Source of the DNA: Paludisphaera borealis
GTDB taxonomy: Bacteria; Planctomycetota; Planctomycetia; Isosphaerales; Isosphaeraceae
Reading direction: 5' to 3'
NCBI RefSeq assembly: GCF_001956985.1
Contig: NZ_CP019082.1
Coordinates: 2,232,001 to 2,296,000, forward strand
Length of the DNA stretch: 64,000 nucleotides
Of this stretch, positions 1-8,441 are shown piece after piece; the first letter of the stretch is position 1, and every line of letters starts with the position of its first letter. The position numbers and the translations under genes are program-made. The notes beneath the pieces were generated by a model that saw only the letters and a list, made by a program, of their open reading frames with translations, searched no databases and had not been told where the DNA came from.

Positions 1-1010
1 ATCACGGTCGTCACCTTCTCCATCAGCGGCAACGGGCACGGAGCGCCCGCCATGATGCCGGTGCGCAGGCTCGACAGGTCGTGCTTGGCGAAATCGGGAT
101 GTTCGAGCTGCGCGACGAACATCGTCGGCACGCCGTAGATCGACGTGCAGCGCTCGCCGCTGATCGCCGCGAGCGTCGCGCCGGCCTCGAACGCCGGCGC
201 GGGAACGATCATCGCCGCGCCCGCGACCGTGCACACGGCGGTCCCCAGCACGCAGCCGAAGCAGTGATAGAACGGCACCGGCACGCAGACCCGATCGCGC
301 TCCGTGTAAAGAAGCCGCCGGCCGACGTAATACGCATTCATCAAGACGTTACGATGCGTCAGCATCGCGCCCTTGGGCAGGCCGGTCGTCCCCGAGGTGA
401 ACTGGATGTTGAAGACGTCGTCGGCCCGCATCGGCGCCTGCCGGGCGGCGAGATCGGCGGCTGTCGCGCGCGGGCCGTTCTCAAGCTCGCTCCAGCTCAG
501 CCATCCGGGAGACGGCCGCGCGCCGAGCGAGATCAAGCGACGGAGCCGGGGGAACCGCGACGAGGACCACTCGGGTCCGTCGGCCGTCGCCGCCTCGGGG
601 CAAAGTGATTGGGCCATGCCGACGAAGTCGGAGCCTTTGAACGGGCTGCCGACGATCATGGTCGAGACGTCGGCGAGCCGGAGCGCCTCCTCCAGCTCAT
701 GCAGGCGGTACGCCGGGTTGATGTTCACCAGAACGGCGGCGGCCCGGGCGGCGGCGAACTGGGACACGACCCATTCAGGGACGTTCATCGACCAGATCCC
801 GACGTGCTCGCCAGCCTCGATCCCCTGCGCGATCCAGGCCGACGCCATGCGATCCGCGCGCGCGTCGAGGTCGCTCCACGACCAGCGGACGCCGAGCGCC
901 GGGAAGACCAAGGCGTCGCGCTCCGGCCAGGTCTCGGCCGCTCGCCGCAGCACGCCGCCCATCGTCTGGTCGTACACCCAGGGGAGGGAGTCGAGCCGCG
1001 TTCCGGTCAT
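1..1010 (-). CDS. Acyl-CoA synthetase (AMP-binding), 3' end beyond window
   Basis: The visible N-terminal 336 residues belong to an acyl-CoA synthetase that activates a carboxylic acid with ATP and CoA. The adenylate-forming P-loop motif reads FTSGTTGLPKGAMLTH, and downstream PFYHCFG and YGVPTMF match the usual substrate-pocket segments of fatty-acyl-CoA ligases. The C-terminal lid domain lies outside the window. The ATG at 1010 is preceded by GCGAGG, and the gene begins 36 bp after the hydratase stop, so it is the last visible gene of the AtuA/carboxylase operon. In that setting it probably activates a branched or isoprenoid acid. The exact substrate cannot be read from the sequence. Confidence 0.9.
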   Translation of the reverse strand, partial: MTGTRLDSLPWVYDQTMGGVLRRAAETWPERDALVFPALGVRWSWSDLDARADRMASAWIAQGIEAGEHVGIWSMNVPEWVVSQFAAARAAAVLVNINPAYRLHELEEALRLADVSTMIVGSPFKGSDFVGMAQSLCPEAATADGPEWSSSRFPRLRRLISLGARPSPGWLSWSELENGPRATAADLAARQAPMRADDVFNIQFTSGTTGLPKGAMLTHRNVLMNAYYVGRRLLYTERDRVCVPVPFYHCFGCVLGTAVCTVAGAAMIVPAPAFEAGATLAAISGERCTSIYGVPTMFVAQLEHPDFAKHDLSSLRTGIMAGAPCPLPLMEKVTTV

Positions 1011-1046
1011 GGAGCACCTCGCGAGAGCCAACCGACGACGTCGTGG

Positions 1047-2201
1047 TCAGGATACCCAGCGCGGCGGGCGCTTTTCCAGGAACGCGCGCATGCCCTCCCG
1101 CGCTTCTTCCGAGCCGCGCATCGCGGCGCTGACGGCCGCCGCGCCGCGGAGGTCGGCGGGCTTGCCGTCGGTCTCGACGAGCAGCTTCTTCACCATCGCC
1201 TGGGCCCCCGGCGCGCCTCGGGCGTAGCGCTTGCCCAGTTCGACGGCGGCGGCGAGACATCCGTCGTCGGGCGTGATCTCGTTCACGAGCCCCCAGGCGT
1301 GAGCCACTTCCGCCGTGATCGGCTCGCCACTCAGCAGCAATTGGCGGGCTCGACGGCCGCCGATAAGACTCGTCAGGTCGTGCATGACGACCACCGGCGC
1401 GAGGCCGCGAAGCACCTCGGGATAGCCGATCCGGGCCTTGGCGACGGCTACGGCCACGTCGCAGGCGGTCATCAGCCCCGCGCCGCCGGCCAGGGCGTCG
1501 CCGTTGACGGCGGCGATCACCGGTTGGGGCAACGTGTGCAGCCGTCGGATCAGGTCGGCGAAGGCGTGCATCGCGTCCACGCCGGCCTGCTGGGCCTCGG
1601 TCGACGCGTCGTCGGCCGCCGCCTCCTTCAGGTCCATGCCCGAGCAGAACACCTTCCCCTCGCCCGTCAGAACGACCGACCGAATCCGCGGCGTCTTGGC
1701 GATCCGGTCCAATTCGTCGCGGAGCTTCGAGATCAGGTCGCGAGAGAGCGCATTACGCTTGGCCGGCCGCGCGAGGGTCAGGATCGTCACCGGGCCGTCG
1801 ACGTCGGTTTTGACCAGTGCATGGGTCATGGCGCATGTCTCCTCGAACGCGGTTTGATGGGCTCCGTCGGGTTTGGGGTCTTCCAATCTCAGCTCCAGAA
1901 GCGCCGTCCCCAGGGCCTTGCCCTGCGAGTCGAGCCGGAGCGACCGGCTGGCGCCGCCTCCGAGCGCATGTTCGATCACGAAATTGAAGGCCAGCAGGTT
2001 GGGAAGCTCGAATCGCTGGACGCGACCGACGCCGAGCCCGCACAGGTGGTCGGCGACGGCCTCGGGCGTGAGGCGGTCGCGAAGCCACTGGAAGGCGGCG
2101 GGATCGCGAGCGACGACGCCGATGTTGGAGCCGTCCCCCTTGTCGCCGCTCCGCGTGTGGGCCAGTTCCCCCAGGCGAACGAATCGCGATTCAATCGACA
2201 T
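1047..2201 (-). CDS. AtuA C-terminal-like domain fused to enoyl-CoA hydratase
   Basis: This is one 384-residue frame with two parts. Residues 1-108 resemble the C-terminal domain normally attached to AtuA/DUF1446 proteins (LGELAHTRSGDKGDGSNIG). Residues about 125-384 are a complete crotonase-fold enoyl-CoA hydratase/isomerase of ordinary length (LARPAKRNALS, then GEGKVFCSGMDL for the oxyanion hole). The second catalytic glutamate is in GYPEV; the first is replaced in ALAGGAGLM, so this may be a methylglutaconyl- or carboxygeranoyl-CoA hydratase-type paralogue or an isomerase. There is no stop between the parts. ATG 2201 follows GGGAAGGGAGG and overlaps the atuA stop by 11 bp. A second start at 1829 with its own GAGGAG could also make the 260-aa hydratase alone. 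Confidence 0.85.
   Translation of the reverse strand: MSIESRFVRLGELAHTRSGDKGDGSNIGVVARDPAAFQWLRDRLTPEAVADHLCGLGVGRVQRFELPNLLAFNFVIEHALGGGASRSLRLDSQGKALGTALLELRLEDPKPDGAHQTAFEETCAMTHALVKTDVDGPVTILTLARPAKRNALSRDLISKLRDELDRIAKTPRIRSVVLTGEGKVFCSGMDLKEAAADDASTEAQQAGVDAMHAFADLIRRLHTLPQPVIAAVNGDALAGGAGLMTACDVAVAVAKARIGYPEVLRGLAPVVVMHDLTSLIGGRRARQLLLSGEPITAEVAHAWGLVNEITPDDGCLAAAVELGKRYARGAPGAQAMVKKLLVETDGKPADLRGAAAVSAAMRGSEEAREGMRAFLEKRPPRWVS
1827..1844 (-). promoter_or_regulatory. Internal ribosome binding site and start for the hydratase domain
   Basis: Inside the fusion frame GAGGAG (1844-1839) lies nine bases before ATG (1829-1827). The ATG opens MTHALVKTDVDGPV, which is where a free-standing enoyl-CoA hydratase would begin. 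This suggests that two genes became joined by loss of a stop codon and that separate translation of the hydratase may persist. This is inferred from sequence only. Confidence 0.5.
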
Positions 2202-3603
2202 GATCGCCCTCCCTTCCCACCCAGTCGCACGACGGTCGGACTTCGACTTGGGAATCGACCAGACCCCGAGGAACCAGGGCGGGCCAGTAGCCGAACGCTG
2301 GACGGACCGTGGGCCTCCCCGTCGCATAGCCCGCCAGGCCCGGCGGCCCCGACGTGATCAACGGCGCCAGCTCGCGACAGAACCGCTCGACCGCCGCGCG
2401 CGACGGGTCGCGAACCGTGACTCGCATCAGTACTTCCTCGGCCGGCTTCTCGGGACGGAAGACCCCTGGCGCAACGTCCCCCGCGCCAAAGCATTCGACC
2501 AGCGAATGCTCAAGCGTGAACCCAGCCCGCCGCACCCGCTCAAAGGCGAGTCCCGCCGCGAACCGGGCCTTGGCCTCGGCCGATCGGCCGACCACCGCGA
2601 GCATGCCGCTGGCCGTCCAGCCGTCTCGATACACCGCCGCCAGCTTGAGGAACTCCGACGGCCGTCGTCCCAAAGCCCCCCGCACGAGCACCCGGTCCGG
2701 CCCCTGGTCGTCGAGTGCGACGGTCGTGAAATCCACGTCCACGTCGGGCGTCCGATAACACGAGGGGTCGCCGATCTCATAAACGATCTGCTCGGTCACT
2801 GTCGCCCGCGAGACGACGCCGCCAGTCCTCTCGACCTTCGTGACGACCGTCGAGCCGTCAACGGCGACCTCGGCGATCGGGTAGCCGATCCCGGCCGGGT
2901 CGGGCATCCCGTCCCAGCCTTCCCACAAGCCGCCCGTCACCTGAGCGCCGCACTCGATCAGGTGGCCCGCGACGCTCGCGCCGGCCAGACGGTTCCAATC
3001 GTCCCACTTCCAGCCGAACCGGTCGACGACCGGACCCACGGTCAGTGAGGCGTCGGCGACGCGGCCCGTCAGCGCGATCCGCGCCCCCTGCTCCAGCGCC
3101 TCGGCGATCGGCCGCGCGCCGAGGTAGACGTTGGCGCAAACCAGGCGATCGGCGACGCGCTCGATCGGCTCGCCGGTCTCCATGTGATCGAGCGCAACGC
3201 CCTCGGCTCTCCACGACGCGATCCGACCGAGGACGTCGTCGCCGGTCACAACGCCGATCGGCATGTCGTCCAGCCCGTTGCCCGCCGCGATCCTTGCGCA
3301 GACAGCCGCGCACGACGCCGTGTTCAGGCCGCCGGCGTTCGTGACGATCTTCAAGTCGGCCTGCTCGACCAGGATCGGCGCGAGCCGTTGGAGCAAAGGC
3401 GGAAAATCGGTCACGTAACCGGCGTTCGGATCTTTCGATCGAAGGTGGCTGAGAATCGCGAGGGTCAGCTCGGCCAGGTATTCGAGCGTGAGGACGTCGA
3501 GCCGACCGTCGCGCGCGAGGTGGAACGGGGCGTCGAGCGAGTCGCCCCAGAAGCCCGCGCCGTTGCCGATGCGGATCGGCCGGCGGTTCGTCTGCTGGTC
3601 CAT
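2191..3603 (-). CDS. atuA: AtuA-family (DUF1446) acyl-CoA catabolism protein
   Basis: A 470-residue protein of the AtuA/DUF1446 family. It opens with the family signature IRIGNGAGFWGDSLDAP and contains IVTNAGGLN, IALTGRVADASL and HLIECGAQVTGG. AtuA is required for acyclic terpene (citronellol/geraniol) use in Pseudomonas, where it is encoded beside geranyl-CoA carboxylase; its biochemical activity is not settled. Longer AtuA proteins carry an additional C-terminal domain. Here that domain is missing and appears on the next gene, fused to a hydratase. The start is 34 bp from the carboxylase stop. The neighbours support a role in branched or isoprenoid acyl-CoA breakdown. Confidence 0.85.
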   Translation of the reverse strand: MDQQTNRRPIRIGNGAGFWGDSLDAPFHLARDGRLDVLTLEYLAELTLAILSHLRSKDPNAGYVTDFPPLLQRLAPILVEQADLKIVTNAGGLNTASCAAVCARIAAGNGLDDMPIGVVTGDDVLGRIASWRAEGVALDHMETGEPIERVADRLVCANVYLGARPIAEALEQGARIALTGRVADASLTVGPVVDRFGWKWDDWNRLAGASVAGHLIECGAQVTGGLWEGWDGMPDPAGIGYPIAEVAVDGSTVVTKVERTGGVVSRATVTEQIVYEIGDPSCYRTPDVDVDFTTVALDDQGPDRVLVRGALGRRPSEFLKLAAVYRDGWTASGMLAVVGRSAEAKARFAAGLAFERVRRAGFTLEHSLVECFGAGDVAPGVFRPEKPAEEVLMRVTVRDPSRAAVERFCRELAPLITSGPPGLAGYATGRPTVRPAFGYWPALVPRGLVDSQVEVRPSCDWVGREGDHVD

Positions 3604-3637
3604 GATCGACCTCCGGGGCTTCGGGTTTGCACCGCCG

Positions 3638-5284
3638 TCATACCTGGTAAACGCCCGTCGTGATCGGCGAAGGGGCTCGGGTGCGCACGGCCAGGTCGAG
3701 GGCGAACGACAGCACCTCGCGAGTGCGCGCGGGGTCGATGATCGCGTCGACCCAGAGCCGCGCGGCGGCGTACCGGACGTCGGTCTCCCGATCGTACCGG
3801 GCGCGCAGCTCGGCGGCCATCCGGCTCTGCTCTTCGTCGTCGATCGTCTTCCCTTGCCGTTTCAGCGCCGCGACGTTGATATCGAGCATCGTCTTGGCGG
3901 CCTGGGAGCCTCCCATCACCGCGTATCGGGCACCCGGCCAGGCGAACAAAAACCGAGGGTCGAACGCCCGGCCACAAAGCGCGTAATGCCCTGCGCCGAA
4001 CGAATGGCCGACGATCAACGTCAGCTTGGGGACGCGGCAGTTGCTCACGGCGCTGACGAGCTTCGCCCCGCGGCGGATGATCCCGCTGCGCTCGGCGTCG
4101 CGGCCGACGTCGAAACCGTTCACGTCCTGAATGAACAGGATCGGCGCTTCGGTCTGATTGCACTCCATCACGAACCGCGCGGCCTTGTCGGCGCTGTCGC
4201 CGTAGATCACGCCGCCGAACTGCATCGGCCCTCCCCCCTCGGGCCGGAACCGCAGCTTCTGGTTGGCGACGATCCCCAGCGGAATTCCCTTCAGCCGGCC
4301 GAAGCCGCAGAACAGCGACTTGCCGTACTCGGCGCGGTACTCGTCGAAGAGACCGCCGTCGAGCAGGCAGGCGAGCAGGTCGCGGACGTCGTACTGGGCC
4401 GAGGCTTCGGCCCGAACCACCGAATAGAAGTCGCCGGCCGGTCGCGCCGGAGGCTCGACGACGGCTGAGTCCAATCGCTCCTTAGGATCGTCGGGCAGGA
4501 CGGCGATGAGGCGGCGAAGGCGATCGATACAGGCGTCGTCGTCGGGCTCGCGATAGTCGATCGTGCCACTGAAAGCCGCGTGCACGTGCGCGCCGCCGAG
4601 GTCCTCGTGCGAGACGTCCTGACCGATCGCCGCCTTCACGAGCGCCGGACCCGCGAGGTAAAGGCCCGAGCCTTCGGTCATCAGCACGGTGTCTGACAGG
4701 ACCGGCAGATAGGCGCCGCCGGCGACGCAGTTGCCCATGATCGCCGCGTACTGCGGGACGCCCTCGGCCGAGAGCACCGCGTTGTTGCGGAAGATCCGGC
4801 CGAAGTCGTCCTCGTCGGGGAAGACCTCGTCCTGCATCGGCAGGAACACACCTGATGAATCGACGAGATAGACGAGCGGCAGGCGATTCGTCCGGGCGAT
4901 CTCCTGGGCGCGGAGGATCTTCTTGATGGTCAGAGGGAAACACGCGCCGGCCTTCACGGTCGCGTCGTTGGCGACGACGATCACCCGGCGGCCCCGAACG
5001 ACGCCGATCGTGACGATCACCCCGGCCGACGGCGCGCCGCCCCATTCGGTGTACATCTCGTGCGCGGCCCAGAGGCCGATTTCGAGCTTCGGTGTGTCGG
5101 TGTCGAGCAGGCATTCAATTCGCTCACGCGCCGTCTTCCTCCCCTTGGCGTGCTGCCGCTCGATCGCCTCGGAGCCGCCGCCGAGGTGAATCCGGTCCTC
5201 GATCGCCGCGAACTCCTCGGTCAAGCCGCGCAGGTCGCGCGGCTCGGGGCGTCGCTCGCTGGGTCGCGTATCCACACCGGTCAT
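3638..5284 (-). CDS. Acyl-CoA carboxylase, carboxyltransferase (beta) subunit
   Basis: A 548-residue biotin-dependent carboxyltransferase, close to the length of methylcrotonyl-CoA and geranyl-CoA carboxylase beta subunits. It has the crotonase-like N half (LVYLVDSSGVFLPMQDEVFP, then NCVAGGAYLPV) and the C half that accepts carboxybiotin (LFIQDVNGFDVG, GHSFGAGHYALCGRAFDP). ATG 5284 was chosen; the frame stays open further upstream but runs into the inverted repeat at 5328-5458, which is unlikely to be coding. The biotin carboxylase alpha subunit is not in the window and may lie to the left. With AtuA and a hydratase beside it, leucine or acyclic terpenoid catabolism is likely, but methylcrotonyl- and geranyl-CoA cannot be told apart here. 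Confidence 0.9.
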   Translation of the reverse strand: MTGVDTRPSERRPEPRDLRGLTEEFAAIEDRIHLGGGSEAIERQHAKGRKTARERIECLLDTDTPKLEIGLWAAHEMYTEWGGAPSAGVIVTIGVVRGRRVIVVANDATVKAGACFPLTIKKILRAQEIARTNRLPLVYLVDSSGVFLPMQDEVFPDEDDFGRIFRNNAVLSAEGVPQYAAIMGNCVAGGAYLPVLSDTVLMTEGSGLYLAGPALVKAAIGQDVSHEDLGGAHVHAAFSGTIDYREPDDDACIDRLRRLIAVLPDDPKERLDSAVVEPPARPAGDFYSVVRAEASAQYDVRDLLACLLDGGLFDEYRAEYGKSLFCGFGRLKGIPLGIVANQKLRFRPEGGGPMQFGGVIYGDSADKAARFVMECNQTEAPILFIQDVNGFDVGRDAERSGIIRRGAKLVSAVSNCRVPKLTLIVGHSFGAGHYALCGRAFDPRFLFAWPGARYAVMGGSQAAKTMLDINVAALKRQGKTIDDEEQSRMAAELRARYDRETDVRYAAARLWVDAIIDPARTREVLSFALDLAVRTRAPSPITTGVYQV

Positions 5285-5327
5285 AGGGCGTCCTCGACGG
5301 GGAGTGATAACCGATCGGAGCGGAATT

Positions 5328-5458
5328 CCCTTCTCCCCCTGCGGGAGAAGGTGCCTCGCAGAGGCGGATGAGGGGTATTCGATCGGCGTGGCGCTGGACG
5401 AAGCCCGTGGTTCCCCCTTATCCGGCCTTCGGCCACCTTCTCCCGCAAGGGGAGAAGG
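5328..5458. repeat. Dispersed palindromic repeat, two inverted units
   Basis: Two units of about 46 bp face each other. The left unit (5328-5375) contains CCTTCTCCCCCTGCGGGAG and ends in GGATGAGGGG. The right unit (5413-5458), read in reverse, contains CCTTCTCCCCTTGCGGGAG and ends in GGATAAGGGG. Each unit also holds its own small hairpin. The element fills most of the 205-bp gap upstream of the carboxylase gene and could affect the mRNA between the two genes. It looks like a REP-type intergenic element. Confidence 0.75.
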
Positions 5459-5489
5459 CATGATCGCGACAGCTTCCTTTGATGGTTTC

Positions 5490-6902
5490 TCAATGCAGGC
5501 GAGGGTCGGTCGCCGCGATGATCGCGCTGACAGCCTGCTGGTTGAAGCCTTTGAAACCCTCGCGGCGCTGGAGGTTTTCGAGGTGGCTGCCGAGCGCGCC
5601 GTCGCGAACGAACTTGTCGCGCTGGTCGGTGGTGATCCAGCCCTTGGCGAGCGCGAGGTCGGCCCGGTGGGGCGCGACCGGCCAGCGCTCGCCGGCGGTG
5701 AACGCTTGCCGCAGGAACGGGAAGTTCGAGAACGGCGCCATGGTCTCGACGCCCGCCTCGGCTTTCAGGCCGTCGCGGAGGGCGTCGAACTCGAACTGGG
5801 CTTCGAGATGGTGCATCCCGGCTTCGAGGATCGACTCGCCGTGGAGCGCGACCCAGAGGCCCACCGTGCCCAGCTCGGGCAGTTCGGGCAAGGCCTGGCG
5901 GGCGAAATCGTGGGTCGCTTCGTCAGGCGCCAGGTCGAGGTCGGCGAAGATCACGATGCCGGTGGTCGGATGTTCGAGAACCTGCGCCCCCCAGCCGGCG
6001 TGCTCTCCAGCGTGGAACCGCTCGCGAAGCTCGAAACCGAGCCGCTGGAAGATCTTCATGACTCTCGGGAAGAACCGCCGTGAGCATCGGAACGTGTGGT
6101 GGTCGTGGTTCGCCCAGCCGAGTCCGAGCCGATCCTGCCGCGCCTTCTGAACCTGCGCCGCGCGATTGCGCGATTGCCAGTAGTCTCGCTCGACCTCGAA
6201 GATCAAATGACACGCCAGATCGCGCGAGCCGGCCAGATCGATCACATCGCCCACGAGGGTCTCGGTGATGTTAAAACCTTCGGCGTCGTCGTCGAACCGG
6301 CGCTGACGTGCCAGCCACAAATCGCGGGCCGCGAGCGCGTCGCGCGCCGCGTGGGGCTTCATCAGCCCCAGCCGGGCCGGCTCGCTCGGGTAGGCTTCGA
6401 AGCCGAGATACCCGCGGCGCTCGACCACGACCAGGTCGGTCGCGTCGCCGAAAACGCGGGCGAAACGGTACGGACCGAGCGGGTAGCCTTGCAGCTTCAA
6501 CCCCAGATTGTGCGCCCCCGAAAACGCGGCGGCCGATTCGACCTTGATCGCCAGGTCTTTCACGATCGTCACGCCCTTTGCACCCGGCGCGTGCGCGATC
6601 CTCGGGAAGATCGCGCCGGGGTGCGCGTAGAGCGCGACCCCGACGGCGTAGGTCGCGGCCTGGCGCTCATAGCCCAGGCCGATAAGCTGGCTGCCGAACG
6701 ACGGGGGGGCGCTCACGACGAGGTGGTCGAGCCAGTTCTGGATGATCGTCCCGGTCTCGGGGGTCATCCGCTCGGCCAGCCGGTGCGCGAACGCGTTGCC
6801 CGCGAGGGCCTGCTGGACCAGCTCGTTGACGACCGATTCAGTTTCGGGCCAGCGCCGCCATTCGAATGCGGCGGGGGGTTCCGGAGCCGTGGCGAGCGAC
6901 AT
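5490..6902 (-). CDS. Conserved hypothetical protein, 470 aa, possible metal enzyme
   Basis: I do not recognise this protein. It is soluble, with no signal peptide or membrane segment. It is rich in histidine, with clusters GWANHDHHTFRCS, ERFHAGEHAGWGAQVLEHP and GMHHLEAQFEFD, which could form a metal site like those of vicinal-oxygen-chelate enzymes. Its length and its place beside an aminotransferase recall the DUF1338 2-oxoadipate dioxygenases of lysine catabolism, but the characteristic DUF1338 motifs are not evident, so this is only a weak suggestion. ATG 6902 follows TCGGGAG. It lies 28 bp after the aminotransferase stop and 205 bp before the carboxylase start, so it probably works with the aminotransferase. 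Confidence 0.6.
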   Translation of the reverse strand: MSLATAPEPPAAFEWRRWPETESVVNELVQQALAGNAFAHRLAERMTPETGTIIQNWLDHLVVSAPPSFGSQLIGLGYERQAATYAVGVALYAHPGAIFPRIAHAPGAKGVTIVKDLAIKVESAAAFSGAHNLGLKLQGYPLGPYRFARVFGDATDLVVVERRGYLGFEAYPSEPARLGLMKPHAARDALAARDLWLARQRRFDDDAEGFNITETLVGDVIDLAGSRDLACHLIFEVERDYWQSRNRAAQVQKARQDRLGLGWANHDHHTFRCSRRFFPRVMKIFQRLGFELRERFHAGEHAGWGAQVLEHPTTGIVIFADLDLAPDEATHDFARQALPELPELGTVGLWVALHGESILEAGMHHLEAQFEFDALRDGLKAEAGVETMAPFSNFPFLRQAFTAGERWPVAPHRADLALAKGWITTDQRDKFVRDGALGSHLENLQRREGFKGFNQQAVSAIIAATDPRLH

Positions 6903-6930
6903 GGTGATTTCTCCCGACGGTATGTGGGGT

Positions 6931-8250
6931 TCAGAGGCTCGCTCTCACGGTCGCGGCGTCGTGATCGGCCTCGCGGACGTCGCCAATGGCAGCGTCGAGC
7001 AGCTCCAACCCGATTTCAACCTGGCGCCTGGTCAGGCACAAGGGGGGACAGAACCGAACCGTGCTCGGTCCGCACGGCAGCAACAGCAGCCCGCGATGGA
7101 ACGCCGCGTCGATGATCTCGTCGCGCGTCGCCGGGGCGGGACGGCCGGCGTCGTCTTGAATCTCCATGCCGATCATCAGCCCCGTGCCGCGAACTTCGCG
7201 GATAATCGAGCGCCGACGACCGAGCGCTTCGAGGCCCTCGCGAAGCTGCGCCCCGCGCGTCTGGGCGTTGCGAAGGTATTTCGTCTCGATCAGCTTCAAC
7301 GACGCCAGGGCCGCCGCGCAGGCGACCGGGTTGCCGCCGAACGTCGACGCGTGACTGCCGCGCGGCCAGTCCATCACCGACGCCCTGGCGACGATCGCCC
7401 CCAGCGGAAGGCCGTTGGCGATCCCCTTGGCGAGGCAGATGATGTCGCCCGCGACGCCCCAGTGCTCGGCGGCGAACATCTTGCCCGTCCGGCCGAATCC
7501 GCTCTGGATCTCGTCCAAAACCAGCAAGACGCCGTGCTCGTCGCATAGCCGTCGCAGCCCCGGCAGGAAGCCGGCCTCGGGGACGATGTAGCCCCCCTCC
7601 CCCTGGATCGGCTCGACGAAGATCGCCGCCAGCTCGTCGGGCGGACAGACGGTCTTGAGCAGGGCCCGGACACTGTCGAGATCGCCGTAGCGCGCGTGGT
7701 GGATCTCGGGGACCAGCGGCGCGAAGCCCTTGCGATGGATCGGCTTCGAGGCCGACAGCGATAGCGCGCCGTAGGTCCGGCCGTGGAACGCGTTGAAGAA
7801 GGCCATCACGCGCGGACGCCCCGAGTGCCGGCGCGCCAGTTTCATCGCCGCCTCAATCGACTCGGACCCGCTGTTGGTGAAGAAGACGCGCTTGGCCTCG
7901 GCTCCCGGCGCCAGCCGCGCCAGGTGCTCGGCGAGCCGGATCTGCGGCTCGTAGTAGAAATCGGTGCCCGACATGTGGATCAACCGGCGGCTCTGACGCT
8001 CGATCGCCTTCACGACCATGGGGTGCGAATGGCCGACGTTCGTCACCGCGATCCCCGCTGTGAAGTCGAGGAAGCGGTTGCCGTCCATATCCTCGATCAT
8101 CGCCCCCTTGGCCCGACGGACGACTAGCGGGTAGACGCGCGTGTACGACGGCGACATCACGCGGTCGTCGCGCTCCAGCCACGCCTCGCTCTTCGGCCCC
8201 GGAAGCGGTCCGACGATCCTGGGTTCGTCTCGATGCAATGCGACCATCAT
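6931..8250 (-). CDS. Class III PLP-dependent aminotransferase
   Basis: A 439-residue fold-type I, class III aminotransferase (acetylornithine/4-aminobutyrate group). Visible motifs are FTNSGSESIEAAMKLAR for cofactor phosphate binding, AFFNAFHGRTYGALSLS, LVLDEIQSGFGRTGKMF with the PLP-nitrogen aspartate, CLAKGIANGLPLGA with the Schiff-base lysine at K275, and SHASTFGGNPVACAA. The N-terminus (VYPLVVRRAKGAMIEDMDGN) resembles archaeal-type GABA aminotransferase/amino-acid racemase homologues, so an omega-amino acid or lysine-like substrate, or a racemase, is possible. ATG 8250 follows GGAGGAG; further in-frame sequence upstream is not needed. It is the first gene of the minus-strand catabolic run. 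Confidence 0.9.
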   Translation of the reverse strand: MMVALHRDEPRIVGPLPGPKSEAWLERDDRVMSPSYTRVYPLVVRRAKGAMIEDMDGNRFLDFTAGIAVTNVGHSHPMVVKAIERQSRRLIHMSGTDFYYEPQIRLAEHLARLAPGAEAKRVFFTNSGSESIEAAMKLARRHSGRPRVMAFFNAFHGRTYGALSLSASKPIHRKGFAPLVPEIHHARYGDLDSVRALLKTVCPPDELAAIFVEPIQGEGGYIVPEAGFLPGLRRLCDEHGVLLVLDEIQSGFGRTGKMFAAEHWGVAGDIICLAKGIANGLPLGAIVARASVMDWPRGSHASTFGGNPVACAAALASLKLIETKYLRNAQTRGAQLREGLEALGRRRSIIREVRGTGLMIGMEIQDDAGRPAPATRDEIIDAAFHRGLLLLPCGPSTVRFCPPLCLTRRQVEIGLELLDAAIGDVREADHDAATVRASL

Positions 8251-8441
8251 GGCGCTCCTCCGCAGACGAAAGGAAAACGCGGCCGTTGATGACACGACTA
8301 CCGAAACCGCACCCGTTCTACGAACGAACCTCCTCGTTCGCTCGATCTCACCGAGAAATGGCTTTCCTTATCCATTATCGGCCCTGCCTGGCGATTAATC
8401 AAATCGACGCCGATCGACGTGGCCAGCGCACCTCGCGCGGC

